Shown here in pieces: positions 1 to 11,937 of a stretch of DNA of 64,000 nt. The stretch lies in assembly GCA_017590115.1 (NCBI GenBank), contig JAGGNK010011114.1:673733-737732 (forward strand). The letters run 5' to 3'. The stretch's first letter is position 1; each line of letters starts with the position of its first letter. The position numbers and the translations under genes are program-made. The notes beneath the pieces were generated by a model. The model did not search any database. It was not told the DNA's origin and was given only the letters and a program-made list of their open reading frames with translations. The stretch is from Montifringilla adamsi. Taxonomy: Eukaryota; Chordata; Aves; Passeriformes; Passeridae.

Positions 1-1234
1 AGCTGAATTTCTGAGCGCATACACCAGTTATCTGCAGACGTATTTGAGGACACCACAGCTGCAAAGCCTTGGAACAGACCCCCAGCTCTCTTGCCATCAA
101 AGGTCACTCCAGGAGGTTCTGCTGTTTGCAGACCAAAGCTGCAGAGCCGTGGTCTGGGACAAAGTTGGGAATCCCAGAGGCACGGCTGATGTGCCACCCC
201 CAACTCAGGCAGGGCACAACACCTCCTGCTAGAACAGAGTGCTGACCTCTGCTTTTTGAGATCCATGTGTGTAAAAATGCCCCTTTCCCTTTGCCCCCTC
301 TGCTGGCACACCCTGCCATGTGCCAAGTCTCTGGGCACACGTTTCATGCTCACCAGAGACCTGCAGAGCACTCCTGGAGTGGAAGTGCTGCCACAGCCTC
401 ATGCTAAACACTGCAAATGGGACTGGGAGCTTTGGCCTGGGGGATTTGGGGATTTTCCTGCCATTTGTGGGTGACACAGTAAGATAACAACTGAAAAGGA
501 AACACAACTGCCAAGTTAGATGCAGGTTGTTTATTTACTGTGGAGAGTTATCTAAAGCAGAACATTTGCCTTTCTGAAACTTCATTACTCCCCAAATGAG
601 TGCAGGCAACCATTTGCTCTCTCTTTTTCTAGAGGCTAGAAAAACATTTACAAACCTCTGGGGGGAGTCGTTTGTTTTGACATGGACTCAGCCACCAGCC
701 AAGCGGTGCAGATGTGCTGGGAGCCTATCCTGACTTTAGGACTCCTTTCAAACTGATCCTTATGGCTGAGAGTTATTTTTTCATCCATGATTTAAAAATA
801 AAATTTAAAAAAGGAAGAAGAAAAGAGGGGGAAGAACGTGGCAGCTCAGAAGTGAGAAGCATATGGCCTTTCATGACTTACTGAGCTACTTGGAACCTGC
901 CTGCGAGCTACTGGGGCTGAACCAAGTGAAATTGGTGAAGCTCACTCAACACTCCAGCTCTGGCAGAGAGAAGAACCCTCCACTAAAAGAGCAGCTGTAA
1001 AGCAGAGTAGTTATTGGCTGTCATCACCACAGAGCCTACCTGGAAAACCCTGGAAGAACAGCAGAGTGTGCCCAAGGCTGCAGTTTGAGTCAGCACAAAG
1101 CACCAGCTCCTAAGAGCCCTTTTCCACTGAAATGCTGTTTTGGGCCAAACTCCACGCATTAAAAGCAGGCTGAGGGACAGCTCAGGCTCTCACTGGGGAG
1201 AGATCAGCGTGCCCAAGCAGCCCAAGCTCCATCT

Positions 1235-1610
1235 CTCCTACAAAAAAGGCTGAGAGAACTGGGGTTCTTCAGCCAGGGGAAGAGAAGCTTTGGGAATGCA
1301 GCTTTCCTGGAGGGAGCCCACAGGAAGGATGGAGAAAGACTTATGACAAGAAGTGACAGGATGAGGGGGAATGGCTTCAAACTGAAAGAGTGGGCTTAGA
1401 TGGGATTTTGGGAAGGAATTCCCTGGGAGGGGGGTGAGGCCCTGGCACAGGGTGCCCAGAGCAGCTGTGGCTGCCCCTGGATCTCTGGAAGAGGCCAAGG
1501 CCAGGCTGGACAGGGCTCGGATTAACCTGGGACAGTGGAAGGTGTCCCTGCCATGGCAGGGATGAGCTTTAAGGTCCCTTCCAACCCACAAAATTCTGGG
1601 ATTCTGGATT
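1235..1610 (+). mobile_element. CR1 retrotransposon 3' fragment
   Basis: It carries the typical CR1 3' sequence: gttcttcagcc, a cctggcacagggtgcccaga block, gccaaggccaggctggacag, gtccctgccatggcaggg and the tail aaggtcccttccaaccca ending in attctggg repeats. It is 5' truncated, as nearly all bird CR1 copies are. Confidence 0.93.
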
Positions 1611-2494
1611 CCTCCATGAGAAAACCTCTGCCTCCTTCAATCCATCAGGCCTGAATGCACACATAGTTGCTTCTTAATTCATCCTTCAGCCATACCCATA
1701 AATCCTGCAGTTATTCCTGGCACAAAGGGCATAAGGAGCAATTACACAGGTTGTCATCAGCTTTAAGAGATGAGAGATGGGCAGCTGGCAGCAGCCTGGA
1801 AGAGCTAATCTCACACACACAGTTAACCCTGCACAGACTGCAGGTGACCCTGCCCTGCTGGATCTCCACAGCTGTGACAGTGGCTGGACCTGGAGTGCCA
1901 GTGCTCTCCCTGCCATGCACCCAGGTGAGAAACACCTCAGCCTGGTGGGACAGCAGGGATGTGCACTTCCATCTGCCTGCCTTCCACAGGGGCTCCACAC
2001 AAGAGAGGAAGGGCAGCAGTGGGTGGCAGCCACAGTGATTGCATAAGCTGGCACTGCTGCCAAAAACATTACCATCAAACTGTGCAGGGACTCTGGAACA
2101 CGGGTGGGAAGGGATGGGTGCTGACCCAGGCACAGCCTTCTCTTCACTGCAAAGTTCTGATGGCAGGAGAACAAAAATCTGCATCTCTGAGTGCACGTGG
2201 CCTTGAACAAATCCACCTCCAGATAATCCCTCAGCCCCCTGGCTGGTGAACATGCCAGCACCTTCCTGATACACCCACCAGCTGGAAGCCAAGGACTCTT
2301 ACTGATTTCTGCCCTCACAGCCCTGGCAAAGAGAAGAGTACCAGCAAAGAGGTGAGAACATCTGTGCTCAGGCATCAGCAAAGCATCCCATGAGAGATCC
2401 AGCACTGGCCAGACCCTCCAGGAGTGCCTCTCACTGCCTCAGACACACTGCTGGGAGCAGAAACTCCACAGAATGCTCCCAGGTGAGCTCTCCC

Positions 2495-2575
2495 TGAATG
2501 TGGTGTTGGAATGAGGTGATCTTTAAGGCCCTGTCCAGCCCAAAGTGCCCCAGGACTGTGTGATTTCAGCACACA
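2495..2575 (+). mobile_element. CR1 tail fragment
   Basis: The sequence gaggtgatctttaaggccc and tccagcccaaagtg matches the CR1 3' end in degraded form. Confidence 0.7.
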
Positions 2576-3866
2576 CTCGTCACTGGATGAGCACACAAGG
2601 AGACACATACAGACCACAGAAATCCTTCTGAACCACACTTGGCTGTTTTCCCTCAATGAGAGAAAGGTCAGCTTTTCTGGGGTGCTTTGAGCAGTCCCTG
2701 CTGCAGGGTCAGAGCACTGCCCAGCTCCATCCCATACCTCACAAGCTGATCTCATCTCACAGGACACCACAAGTGCATTTCACTGTTTTTTTTCCCCCAT
2801 TTATCCCTTAGAAAAAAAGAAGAAAAAGAAATAAACAGGAGAGTCCCAATTCTTGCAGTGCTTTTAGGCACTGCATAAATATGAACCCTGAACCACCACT
2901 GGGCTGGTGAATATTTCTTTCTTAGGCTTCAGTATTCCAGCCCCAGTCAGTCCCACTGCTTTGTAGCACAGCTCAATATTCCAATGGCCTGCAGCTGTAT
3001 AATAAACAGTTTGGGGATTCAGAATTATTCCAGTCATTAAAGCAGAATATTTAGATAAACAGCAAAAAGATGCAGCTTGGCTTCCTGTGGGGGGGTTGCA
3101 CAGATAACTCTAACATCCACTCCAGACTGTAATTGCCAGGCCAAAGGGCAAACTCACCAGGCTGGGGGGCTGGAACCTGAAATACCTGAAAGCTGGCAGT
3201 ATGAGCTGCACAGAGATGAGATTCTGCTGAAATCACACGGGGGGCTCTCCCCTGCTTGGTGTTTCACACAGCTCTGCCATGTGTCAGGTCCTGGCTCAGG
3301 TGTCACATCCTCGAGGGCTGGAGCATCCCTGGGACACCCTCGGGCCCTGGAGCCCACCTTGGGTGCCCCTGGCAGTGAGAAGAAGCCCAGCAGCATCTCT
3401 GGAGCTGCCTGGCCACAGAACTCAGTGCCTTGTGCCCCCAGCGATGCTCCCGAGGAGGGGGCAAGGAGGAAGCAGTGAGGAGGAGGAGGAGGGGAGCTGC
3501 AGGGCCCTGCAGGCTGTGTGGCAGCCCCAGCACAGCCCCCAGCAGGGCCCTGCAGGCTCCTGTGAGATGTGACAGCTGGCAGAGGACGCTGCTCCCACCC
3601 ACAGCCTCCGGGGGTGGCTCTGGAGCAAGGACAGCAACAAGCAAACGCTGATGCTCTGCACATCCTGCAGCTGCAGCCTCCTTCAGAGCACCCCAAACAA
3701 AGCTGCCCCCCTCCAGGGCAGCTGAATGCTGCTGTGGGTGGCTCAGGAATCAGGAGTGCTTTTCTCACTGCTCAAGAGACCTTTCAGGTGCCTCAGTAAA
3801 CAGCAGGCAGGAACCTGCTAGAACTGACTGGGGAGAAACAGCCAAACAAGGCAGGGAGCAACTCAC

Positions 3867-3948
3867 CATAAATATCAGAGGATGCATCAGACTTCTCCAT
3901 CTGAATGTGCTGGGTAATTTTCTGACAGATTTCTATTTCCTTGTACAG
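3867..3948 (-). CDS. TIAM1: TIAM1 coding exon J (residues 835-861; end of Ras-binding domain, lead-in to PDZ)
   Basis: Translation is LYKEIEICQKITQHIQMEKS and then DASSDIY plus the first base of the next codon. A long T/C tract precedes acceptor attcag, and the donor GTGAGT at 3866 is strong. The exon ends at phase 1, so the following exon should open by completing a glycine codon and continue into the PDZ domain. I found no such exon between 1 and 3866. Confidence 0.95.
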
Positions 3949-5932
3949 CTGAATAGAGGGGGGAAAAAAACAAACACAAAAACATGTTACTGTGGGAGGA
4001 CACATCCATTGTAATGGTTTGGAACAGATTTTTGGTTTTTAATTACAGGCAGAAGAGAGGGACTGTGGTCATTATTTACCAAACAGTTTCTCTCCACCTG
4101 TGTGAGAGGCATTAGCAGTGTCACTCAGCTCTGCTGTTAGAACACAGTTAGAGAGGAGGATGCAGTGTTTTCCCACCCCCACCACAAAACAGAGCACGCA
4201 GCTATTTCCCTCAGTCAATACCATCCTGAGAAACACAGCTTCTGTTCCTGTTTTCCTGATTTACAGGTAGCAATAGTTTAATGTTTTATATTATTTTAAT
4301 GAAGACATTGCAGGAATTCAATTATTCGACAGCATTAAAATCACAAGGAGTGTGATTTTCTTTCTTAAATACATTTCTTCATTATCAGACTATCAGATTT
4401 ACTGTACCTCAGCCTGACATTTCACCTTTAACACCCTGATGTTTATTTGCACCAAGGAAAGCCCCCAAGTCTTTGAAATGGTCATTAACATCCTTTCTGG
4501 GAGACCGGCACAAATTCACACCTAGGCATCAGCCCAGAAGTCCCTCCACGCAGCTGCAAATCCCTCAGCCTTTGAGCACTGGAGTAACAAACCAGCCTTT
4601 GTCTTCGGAAAAAATCACAGCCTCAGGTGAAGGAGAGCCCACAGGTGAATATTAATTCTGTTTACGTGCTGCTGTGAGCGAGCAATAATGCAATTCGCAA
4701 TAATTAACATTTTGAAACTCAGTGTTTGGACTGCAGTATTGACTATTCCTTTAGAAAAGAAGAGGAACTCGTTTGCAAAAGGTTTTCCTAATAAAAATGT
4801 AATTTTATCTCCTGCTTCTATCAGAACTGCAAAAATCAGTATTACAGAACAGCTACAGCCCCACAGAAGAAACTCCATGCTCTCCCCAAACAAGCCCACA
4901 GAGAGGAGCAAACACACCACGTTTTCTGATTTAATATCCCCACACCAGACATCATCCTGCAGCACCCATCTTTACCATTCCCTGCACAGTGCCACTGACA
5001 GAGTTTTGGGTTAATTACAGCTTTTCAGAACAAACAGTAAGTGATGACTGTCAATCCAACATCCTCTCAACACAAGACAAGTCCCCAAAGTCCTTCCAGA
5101 CAACGACAGCTAAAAGCTGTCTCCTCTGAGCTTTCATTTTCCCCAACTCTATCACACTTCCCAGTCCTAGCACTCCTCTAGCACTTTCTCACTATTTTTT
5201 GTTGTTGTTGTTGACAGCATTAATGGAAAATCCTAGAAGTCCTTTGCTAAACGAGCAAAACCTCCATAAGTAGCAAAGTTTTAAGTTTTATAAGTAAACC
5301 AGCCACCAATGAAAATGACCTTAAAAAGGTTTACAGCATGCCTGTGTAAAATCACAGAGTTAAAGCATGACACTAATCCTGTTTGGTCTTTTTTTTTCTA
5401 ATCTCTCATGGCAAAATTCCTTTGAAGTCTGCTTTCGAGATGAGCGAGATGAAAACAGCCAGCTGAGGCAATTAGGGAAGAATATTCTCACACATAGCTC
5501 CAGACCTTCCTGACCTCAATCTTTACCTTACCATCAGGAAAAGAAACCAAGAAACACCCAATAACTTGTGTATTTTCCCCCTCTTGAAAACTCGGACAGC
5601 GTCTTTAAAACCTCCATGGGCAACACGAACAACAGGAAAAGACAACTTGGAGGGAAGTTAAGCTTCAGTGTAGCTCAGAGTGACTTTCACACGCTGCCCG
5701 TGGCCATCCCTCCTCCCTCCCCAGACACATCCACGCACAAATGTGAGCTAAACACCAACACGGGATGAAAGGTTTGGAGAGATCCCTGTGCTGAAGGCCA
5801 ATTTGCTATGGTCTGCAAAGCACCATAATTGCAAAGTGAAAAGCATAACTCTGCGTGCTGCAGAAGGTCAGATAAACACTAATTAACAGCGTCCTAGCCG
5901 TGTCACTTCATTAGCCCAGTGGGCAGCATTAC
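3949..5932 (-). other. TIAM1: TIAM1 intron between exons I and J
   Basis: The intron is 1984 bases of A/T-rich, apparently unique DNA. It has T-rich tracts next to the exon J acceptor and a short GTT run near 5200. I see no interspersed repeat and no further exon. Confidence 0.8.
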
Positions 5933-6037
5933 CAGCTCATAGATCTCCTCCTCTGGCTTTGGCACGTAGAAGTGGATCTGGTTGTCCAGCAGGAACTTCA
6001 GGCGCAGGTAGTGAGCGGAGCAGTCCAGCTGGTGTGT
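5933..6037 (-). CDS. TIAM1: TIAM1 coding exon I (residues 800-834; Ras-binding domain, second part)
   Basis: The exon has 35 codons and is interrupted on the opposite strand, but its own minus-strand frame is open. It reads THQLDCSAHYLRLKFLLDNQ and then IHFYVPKPEEEIYEL. The acceptor is tctcttgcag and the donor GTAATG. The tyrosine in EEEIYEL corresponds to the Src-target tyrosine described in mammalian TIAM1. The middle part (LLDNQIHFY) differs more from the mammalian protein, as I recall it, than any other visible exon past exon A. Confidence 0.95.
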
Positions 6038-7547
6038 CTGCAAGAGAAGGCAGCCTTCAGACACAGCAGCACCCCTCCCTCAGAGCAGACCTTCCCCACC
6101 ACCTCTGCCTGAAAGCTGAGCAAGCCTGGTGCTCCTGCTCTCCCCCAGGAATAAGATCCGTGCAGCCAGCGAGGGCACTCTGCTGGCCGGGCATTCTGCT
6201 CCCTCCCAAGGCATTCCAGAAATAAGCCCATGCTGGAACAGAAACCTCAGAGCACGCCTCTGGACAGAAGGGTATCTAACTAAATGCTCTGCTAACAGAG
6301 CAGAATAGAGACGTGTTCTCTCTTTGGTTTGAGTTTTTTTAGCATCTTCATAATTTGGCACGTAAATATGATGTGGCAGATTTCAAGCAAGGTTAATAAA
6401 CACCAAAAAAAAAAAAAATCGGTTTGTCCTCTAAATTCCAAGCAGCTCAGGTTACACTGGCTGGAAGAAGCCAAGAGTTGCATCCTGGATTGCATCCCAG
6501 TGGAAACAGGTCACACCATTTTAATGAATTAGTTATAATTAGCTGAGGATACAGCATTTGGTCTGGGAGATGTTAACGACCTTTTCTCAGCATGATTAAT
6601 AAGGTTGATTTAAGCAGAGGTTAATGCAGTGTGTAATCAAAACACATTACAAGTATGATAAACACAAAGGATATCATCCAGAAGTTACTTTCAAAGTTCC
6701 TAAACTGAATCTAATGAGAAACCCCGAAGTGATTCACAGATACAGGAGGTAAATTCTCCTCACTGTCACTTCTGAAATCCCACTATTAAAGGCTTTTATA
6801 CCTCAGCTTTTTCATTTTACCCCAGCAAATTACCACGGTTTCTCAGGCTGTGCTGAAAACAATGGCTTATCTGAAAATTCATGCAAAAGCATCCTTATTG
6901 CCTGTCTGTCCTCTTTTCTAAAGCCTGGCTTTTCCAGTTCCAGCACTGAGGTGATGAGCAATGTACCTGTGGAGAACATCCCACCCTGACCCTCCAGCAA
7001 ACACATGGAGAACAGGAAACGCTCTGGAAAGTCTGGAATAGCCCGGGAGTAAAAAAAGCTACCAACAATAAGAGGGAAAACCAAAACAGATCTACTGCTG
7101 CACTCTGCACAGTGCTCTGTTCAAATATGTCCAACCCAAAAATCAAATTATCCTTGGATGAAATAAAGTACCTGAAATGGAACAACCTCTGTAATGCAGG
7201 CAAATTCCCAGTTAATTAAATAATGACTGAAATCTACCAGGGGCCAAAAAAACCCAGCTGAATGTTGGAGATATCCTTGCTCCCCCACTTTTCTTTTCTG
7301 GACAGCTTCTTGCTTGCTTTTCTCACTGATTACTGCTGTTTTCAGTAGTTCTGTCTTTACAGACACACTCATACAAACTCCTCACAAACCAAAGGGAAGC
7401 AGAATTGCCATTAAAGGTACAGAAATGACACAGAGGAGTCCTGGGTCACTTTCTGGCCAGCTTAGTTACTGTCCCTGGACACAGAAGTGTCTTAAACAAA
7501 AACAGAGAGGAGACCTAAACCCACGGAGTGCATCCATCCCCCATGTC

Positions 7548-7953
7548 TGGGGTGTCCAGGGCAAGGAATGGAGCTGGGAAGGGGCTGGAGCCCCAGGAGG
7601 GGCTGAGGGAGCTGGGAAGGGGCTCAGCTGGAGAAAAGGAGGCTCAGGGGGGACCTTGTGGCTCTGCACAACTCCTGACAGGAGGGGAAAACAAGAACAG
7701 GAGGAGAGGGAATGGCCTCAGTCTCTGCCAGGGCAGGCTCAGATTGGATACCAGCAGGATTTTCCCCATGGAAAGGGAGCTCAGGCCTTGGATCTGCCCA
7801 GGGAGGTTTGGAGTGCCCATCCTGGAGGTGTCCAGGGAAGGCTGGGACATGGCACTCAGTGCTCTGGGTGGGGACAAGGTGGGCACTGGGCACAGCCTGG
7901 ACTCCATGGTCTCGTGGCTCTTTTCCAACCTGAAGCATTCTGTGATCCTGTGA
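7548..7953 (+). mobile_element. CR1 retrotransposon 3' fragment (second subfamily)
   Basis: It has gagctgggaaggggctgg, ggagaaaaggaggctcag, the cccatcctggaggtgtcc block, ggcactcagtgctctggg and the tail cttttccaacctgaagc then attctgtgatcctgtga. This is a different CR1 subfamily from the copy at 1235-1610. It is one of the longest copies here and accounts for part of a spurious 320-codon frame. Confidence 0.92.
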
Positions 7954-9375
7954 AAAAGGAGCCTGGCAGCCTCCTCCCCCTGCCCCCAGAGGATCACCTC
8001 CCTGTGTCCTGTGCCCGAGGTGCTGTGCTCATGCTGCTGCTCAGGGTGGGTGACAGTCAGTGCCAGCTGTGCTGCCCGGCCCCACGCCACCACCAAAGCC
8101 CAGGGCTGGCACAGAGACCCCATCCACAGCCCACCAACGTCCTGCCCTTGTGCAAGAGACCCAAGGGATGCTTTCCTGCCTGCCCAGGCAGGCAGAAACC
8201 ACCACCTGTGACGGATTTATCCAGTCTGGGGCCTCAGGCAATGGGCAGAGCATCAGCTGAAGACAAAACTGGGTAAAACACTCGTATTTAGAGCCAAGCA
8301 TTTCTTCCAACAAACCCCATCAGACCAAGTGGATGCCATCAATCCAGTACATTGTGATCCCATCCAGGTCAGGAATGAGAGTCCCAACCACAGTGCACCC
8401 CATTTAGCTAATTAACATCCTACAGCTGCCCCAGGGCTGTGTCTACCTCAAAATCTGACACTGGTTAAAGTGTTTCAAATAGGGCCATGATGTTCTACTG
8501 AAGTGAAAGGAAAAGGTCCCTGGAATGTGGACACAGCCAGGCTGCCCTAAAAGCCAAACCATTAACCCACTTTTTGTTGCTGGGAGCTGCATCCACATGT
8601 GGGAGGTGGGAGCAGAAACAGGGCAGCTTTAATATGAATATCCTTTCAAGACCACCCAAAATACCTTTCAGCCGTCCAAATCAGCTTCTTGGTTTATTTA
8701 TTTCTCTCCTAATAACTCTGGCTAGGTCTGGACTAAATTAAGCAGCTAACCCCATTTAGAGCACAACCCGACAGCTTAACCAAGGTGCTCAACAAGAAGA
8801 ATTTACAGCCGGGCTGGGATCCCATCCAAGAGGCTCCAAGTGCCACGGCGGGCTGGCACACAAGCCCAGCTCCTTTCTGGCCAAGGACAGGGCCTGGCAC
8901 GTTCTCCCAGCTTGCTGGGGGAGACCTTTGTGGCAGCACCGCAGGAACGTGGCCATCCCACCGCTCCTGTGCGGCCCCAGCTCTCCCAGCAGGAGAACAC
9001 CAGCCCAAAAGCAAGGTAAGCCCCCAGAGCATCAGGCTTAACTTCTCAGAAGCTCTGAGCACACAAACCCAGAGACCTTGGACTATCTGCTTCTTGCCCC
9101 TCACGCAGGTCCCTTTGAAAAATGTAAATGGTGAGGAGAGAAAAACACCCAAACCATTCTTGTCTCACTCTTTATGCAGTCAAAAGACAAAATGCCATGT
9201 AGTCATGTGGGCTTGTTTTTTACTGCTATTATCTCCATACTGGGATTTGGTGTTATTATCTCCACACTGGCTCTGCCTAAATCCGTATACAGAGTGTGAT
9301 TTCCTCCTCCATTTTAAGACATACCATTATGCAAATGTTAGTAATGCATATACATTTGTTCACACTGAGCAGTGT

Positions 9376-9412
9376 CATCACAGAATCACAGGATGGTTAA
9401 GATTGGAAGGGA
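9376..9412 (-). mobile_element. CR1 tail fragment
   Basis: The string tcacagaatcacaggatgg and then ttggaagggacc is a short inverted CR1 3' end. Confidence 0.75.
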
Positions 9413-11226
9413 CCAACTATTTCCCATCAGCCACAGAAAGCAATTTAATGCACATACACTGAGTTTTCCTGCCTTGCAAGTGATGTTGCTAGTTACATCT
9501 GAGGAGAAATCTTTGAGAAACCACTTTAAAAATGCTTTAAACACTCCTCCCACCAATCTTGAATCATAAAAGTGTCACAAAGCATCCTCCAAAGCCTAAC
9601 TCGCTGTATAATAACAAGCAGCAATGTTAGCATAGGAACACATTTTCCACAATGACTTTAGTGCATTGAATGTTCTCCAACAGAAGAATCAAGCTCAGTT
9701 TAGCAGCACAGATTTAACCACATCTACAAACATGAGGAGGCTGATATGAAATGTAGAGCTTGAAATGTTTACTGTACCAGAACTTGACTGGTTCTCAGAT
9801 GGCAGATGGCAAACTGATGTGAAATGATGTGGATCGGATATTAAAGGGGGGAAAATGAGCTGAATGCAAGAGACAGAAGAAAGAGATTGATTATTAAATG
9901 CTACAGAAAAAAGGCATCTCGACAGTGTTTTTCAGGCTGAAAACTCTTACAGAAAGGAAAGAAACAGATAGTAGCTCTTGAAAAAACACTCACCAACCTC
10001 CCCTTCTCCCTAAACACCCCCACCCAGTGAGAGACCAGACCCTCAGCAGGCACCTGCTGAAGCCACGGAGCTACTCCAGCTGACTCCAGCCAAGGATTCA
10101 GTCCACCGAGCTAACCACCCTCCCCCAAAGGAGAACATCAATCCTAAAAATAAATCATTACTAATAATGTGTCACCCAGCTTCCCTGTTATGCCTCTCTC
10201 CAAAAATGTCATCTTTTGCTGAAGACAAAGCAGAGCTTTCACAAGCTGCAGCGCACCTGGTAGAGAGACGAGCGCACCGTACAATTACTGGAAACAAATG
10301 CCTTTCTCTCACCTTCCCTCTCTTCAGAAGCACATGCAACACGCTCTGAAAGTCCCCAAAGTTAAGCTCTCAACAGTAATAAATGTTTTCTTTTCTCCTG
10401 CTGTTGTTGTTGTACAAAGCAGACTCACTTTTCAGAGCGGCACGTGACAGGAGTTGGGTCTCGCTCGCTCAGCAAACACACATTATGCAGCTGCCAGAGC
10501 TGAAAGCCTGTGTTTAATTCGTCAAAGTTTCCAACTCTTTAGAGATGTAACTCTTTTTAATGGCCCAACATCTCTGATACTTCATCTGGCAAAGAAATCC
10601 AGGTGGTTTTCCTTCCCCCCCACTCCAATGCGGATAAAAGCTTCCCCCTGTCCCCTCTGCCACCCACGCCAGGCTGGGTCTGGCTCTGCACTGCAGGCAG
10701 CAAACACAGGCACCTTCCCCCACTCCTGGGGCTGCTGCTCTCCCAGTGCCAGCCCGAGGGCAGGGAAGGAGGGATGGCTCCTGGGAACAGGTCCCCTGGC
10801 TCCTGGGAAGGTCACCTCAGCTGCCTGGCTGCGGGAGGGATGCAGAGCTGGGGGCACCAGGGGGCTGCACCACCACAGTGTGGGGCACCCGGGGGCTGGG
10901 AGAGGGGAACCACACTCAGCTTGGTGCCACTGCAGGGACAGGGGATGGCTGGCCCTGGGAAAGGCAGCAGCAGGGGCACAGCCAGCGTGTGAAGGCACTT
11001 CCAGGCTCGTGCACAGCAGCCAGAGGGGGGAAGGCAAACCCCAGCCTGCTGCCTGTCCCTGCAGTTAGCTCCAGCTGCAGGGAATTCTCTGCTGCGCTCC
11101 CGGCCTCAACACCGCAGTGGAATTTGTGGTTTTCACCCAAGACACGACTGGTGTCCCAGTGCAGAGCAGTCCAAGCAGTGGCACACGAGGCTGCACTGAT
11201 TTCCAGCTGCCCCAGGGCACGTTTAC

Positions 11227-11397
11227 CTTGCAGATCATCTCCAGCACGTCCCTGGAGGTGTCCCCAGGCCGGATGACTGTCAGGGCAGGCTGGTTGTTGG
11301 GCAGGCAGAACCACGAGGGCGTGAAGTACTCGTGGACCCAAATGTCACAGTCGGGGTTGTGCTGGTGGACGCTGCTCAGGGCCACTTCTTTCTCCCT
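11227..11397 (-). CDS. TIAM1: TIAM1 coding exon H (residues 743-799; Ras-binding domain, first part)
   Basis: Fifty-seven codons begin REKEVALSSVHQHNPDCDIW. They continue through HEYFTPSWFCLPNNQPAL and end RPGDTSRDVLEMICK. This is the first half of the ubiquitin-fold Ras-binding domain, which couples GTP-bound Ras to Rac activation. The acceptor is tgtttag and the donor GTAAAC. Both ends are phase 0. Confidence 0.97.
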
Positions 11398-11862
11398 CTA
11401 AACAGACAAAATCCATCATGACAATGCCAGCCCAACACAGCTCCCCCTCCATCAGTAACTAGTGCATTACGTGCTGCACCAGAGCTCTTAGAGAGAAGAT
11501 ATTTTGCTCCTAAGCCCAGGTTGAAGGCTTGTCTGGACAGGAAGCTGCAGTTTTCCCTGTGCAGGGTAGAGTGTGCCTCCTGTGCCACCCACACAGCTAC
11601 ACTGCTGCAGTGTGCTTCTCCTGGGCTTTCACCCTATGGCTACTGGGAATGCTAGGAATGCAACAACAAAATAGTAGGGATGAAAGCAGACTTGAATTTA
11701 AAACCGAAATGTGCAGTGTTTCTGGGCAAACCACAACAAAACTGTCGTGGGTACTGCAGCTCCAATGCTTAGAAATGGCAAAACAGTAAATATTTGTATT
11801 TATTCTGAATTTACTGGCTGCAAACGTGGGGGAAGGAGGCAGCTGGAGAGCTGGGGTTTTAC
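11398..11862 (-). other. TIAM1: TIAM1 intron between exons G and H
   Basis: This short intron of 465 bases is made of unique sequence, with no repeat or extra exon visible. Confidence 0.85.
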
Positions 11863-11937
11863 CTTGCCATCCGGGACTGTGTCATCAAAGATCCCTTCGA
11901 GAGATTTCTTCACTGAATCCACTCCTTCTCCAAACAC
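11863..11937 (-). CDS. TIAM1: TIAM1 coding exon G (residues 718-742)
   Basis: This small exon of 25 codons reads VFGEGVDSVKKSLEGIFDD followed by TVPDGK. It matches the TIAM1 linker before the Ras-binding domain. The acceptor gttcctcag has a good pyrimidine tract and the donor is GTAAAA. Both ends are phase 0. The intron to exon H, 465 bases, is the shortest in the window. Confidence 0.96.

Larger units (their letters stand above)
1..3866 (-). other. TIAM1: TIAM1 intron after exon J (incomplete)
   Basis: This stretch carries no coding exon that I can recognise. It holds two CR1 pieces (1235-1610 and 2495-2575). A G/C-rich patch at about 3300-3620 includes a run of GGA repeats near 3477-3495. 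Open frames on both strands here show no resemblance to a known protein. Confidence 0.7.
6038..11226 (-). other. TIAM1: TIAM1 intron between exons H and I
   Basis: The intron is 5189 bases. It contains a CR1 copy at 7548-7953, a short CR1 tail at 9376-9412, and A/T-rich unique sequence at 6530-6830 and 9570-9990. A G/C-rich block at about 10640-11080 abuts exon H. Frames of 200-320 codons in it come from G/C-rich or CR1 sequence and are not genes. Confidence 0.8.

Noticed and set aside
1686..2405. A 239-codon minus-strand frame in the intron after exon J
   Set aside because: It has no similarity to the expected PDZ domain of TIAM1 or any other protein I recognise, and no matching phase-1 acceptor was seen.
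7314..8276. A 320-codon plus-strand open frame
   Set aside because: Much of it is a CR1 3' fragment (7548-7953) in a G/C-rich intron. No recognisable domain is present and the composition is not protein-like.
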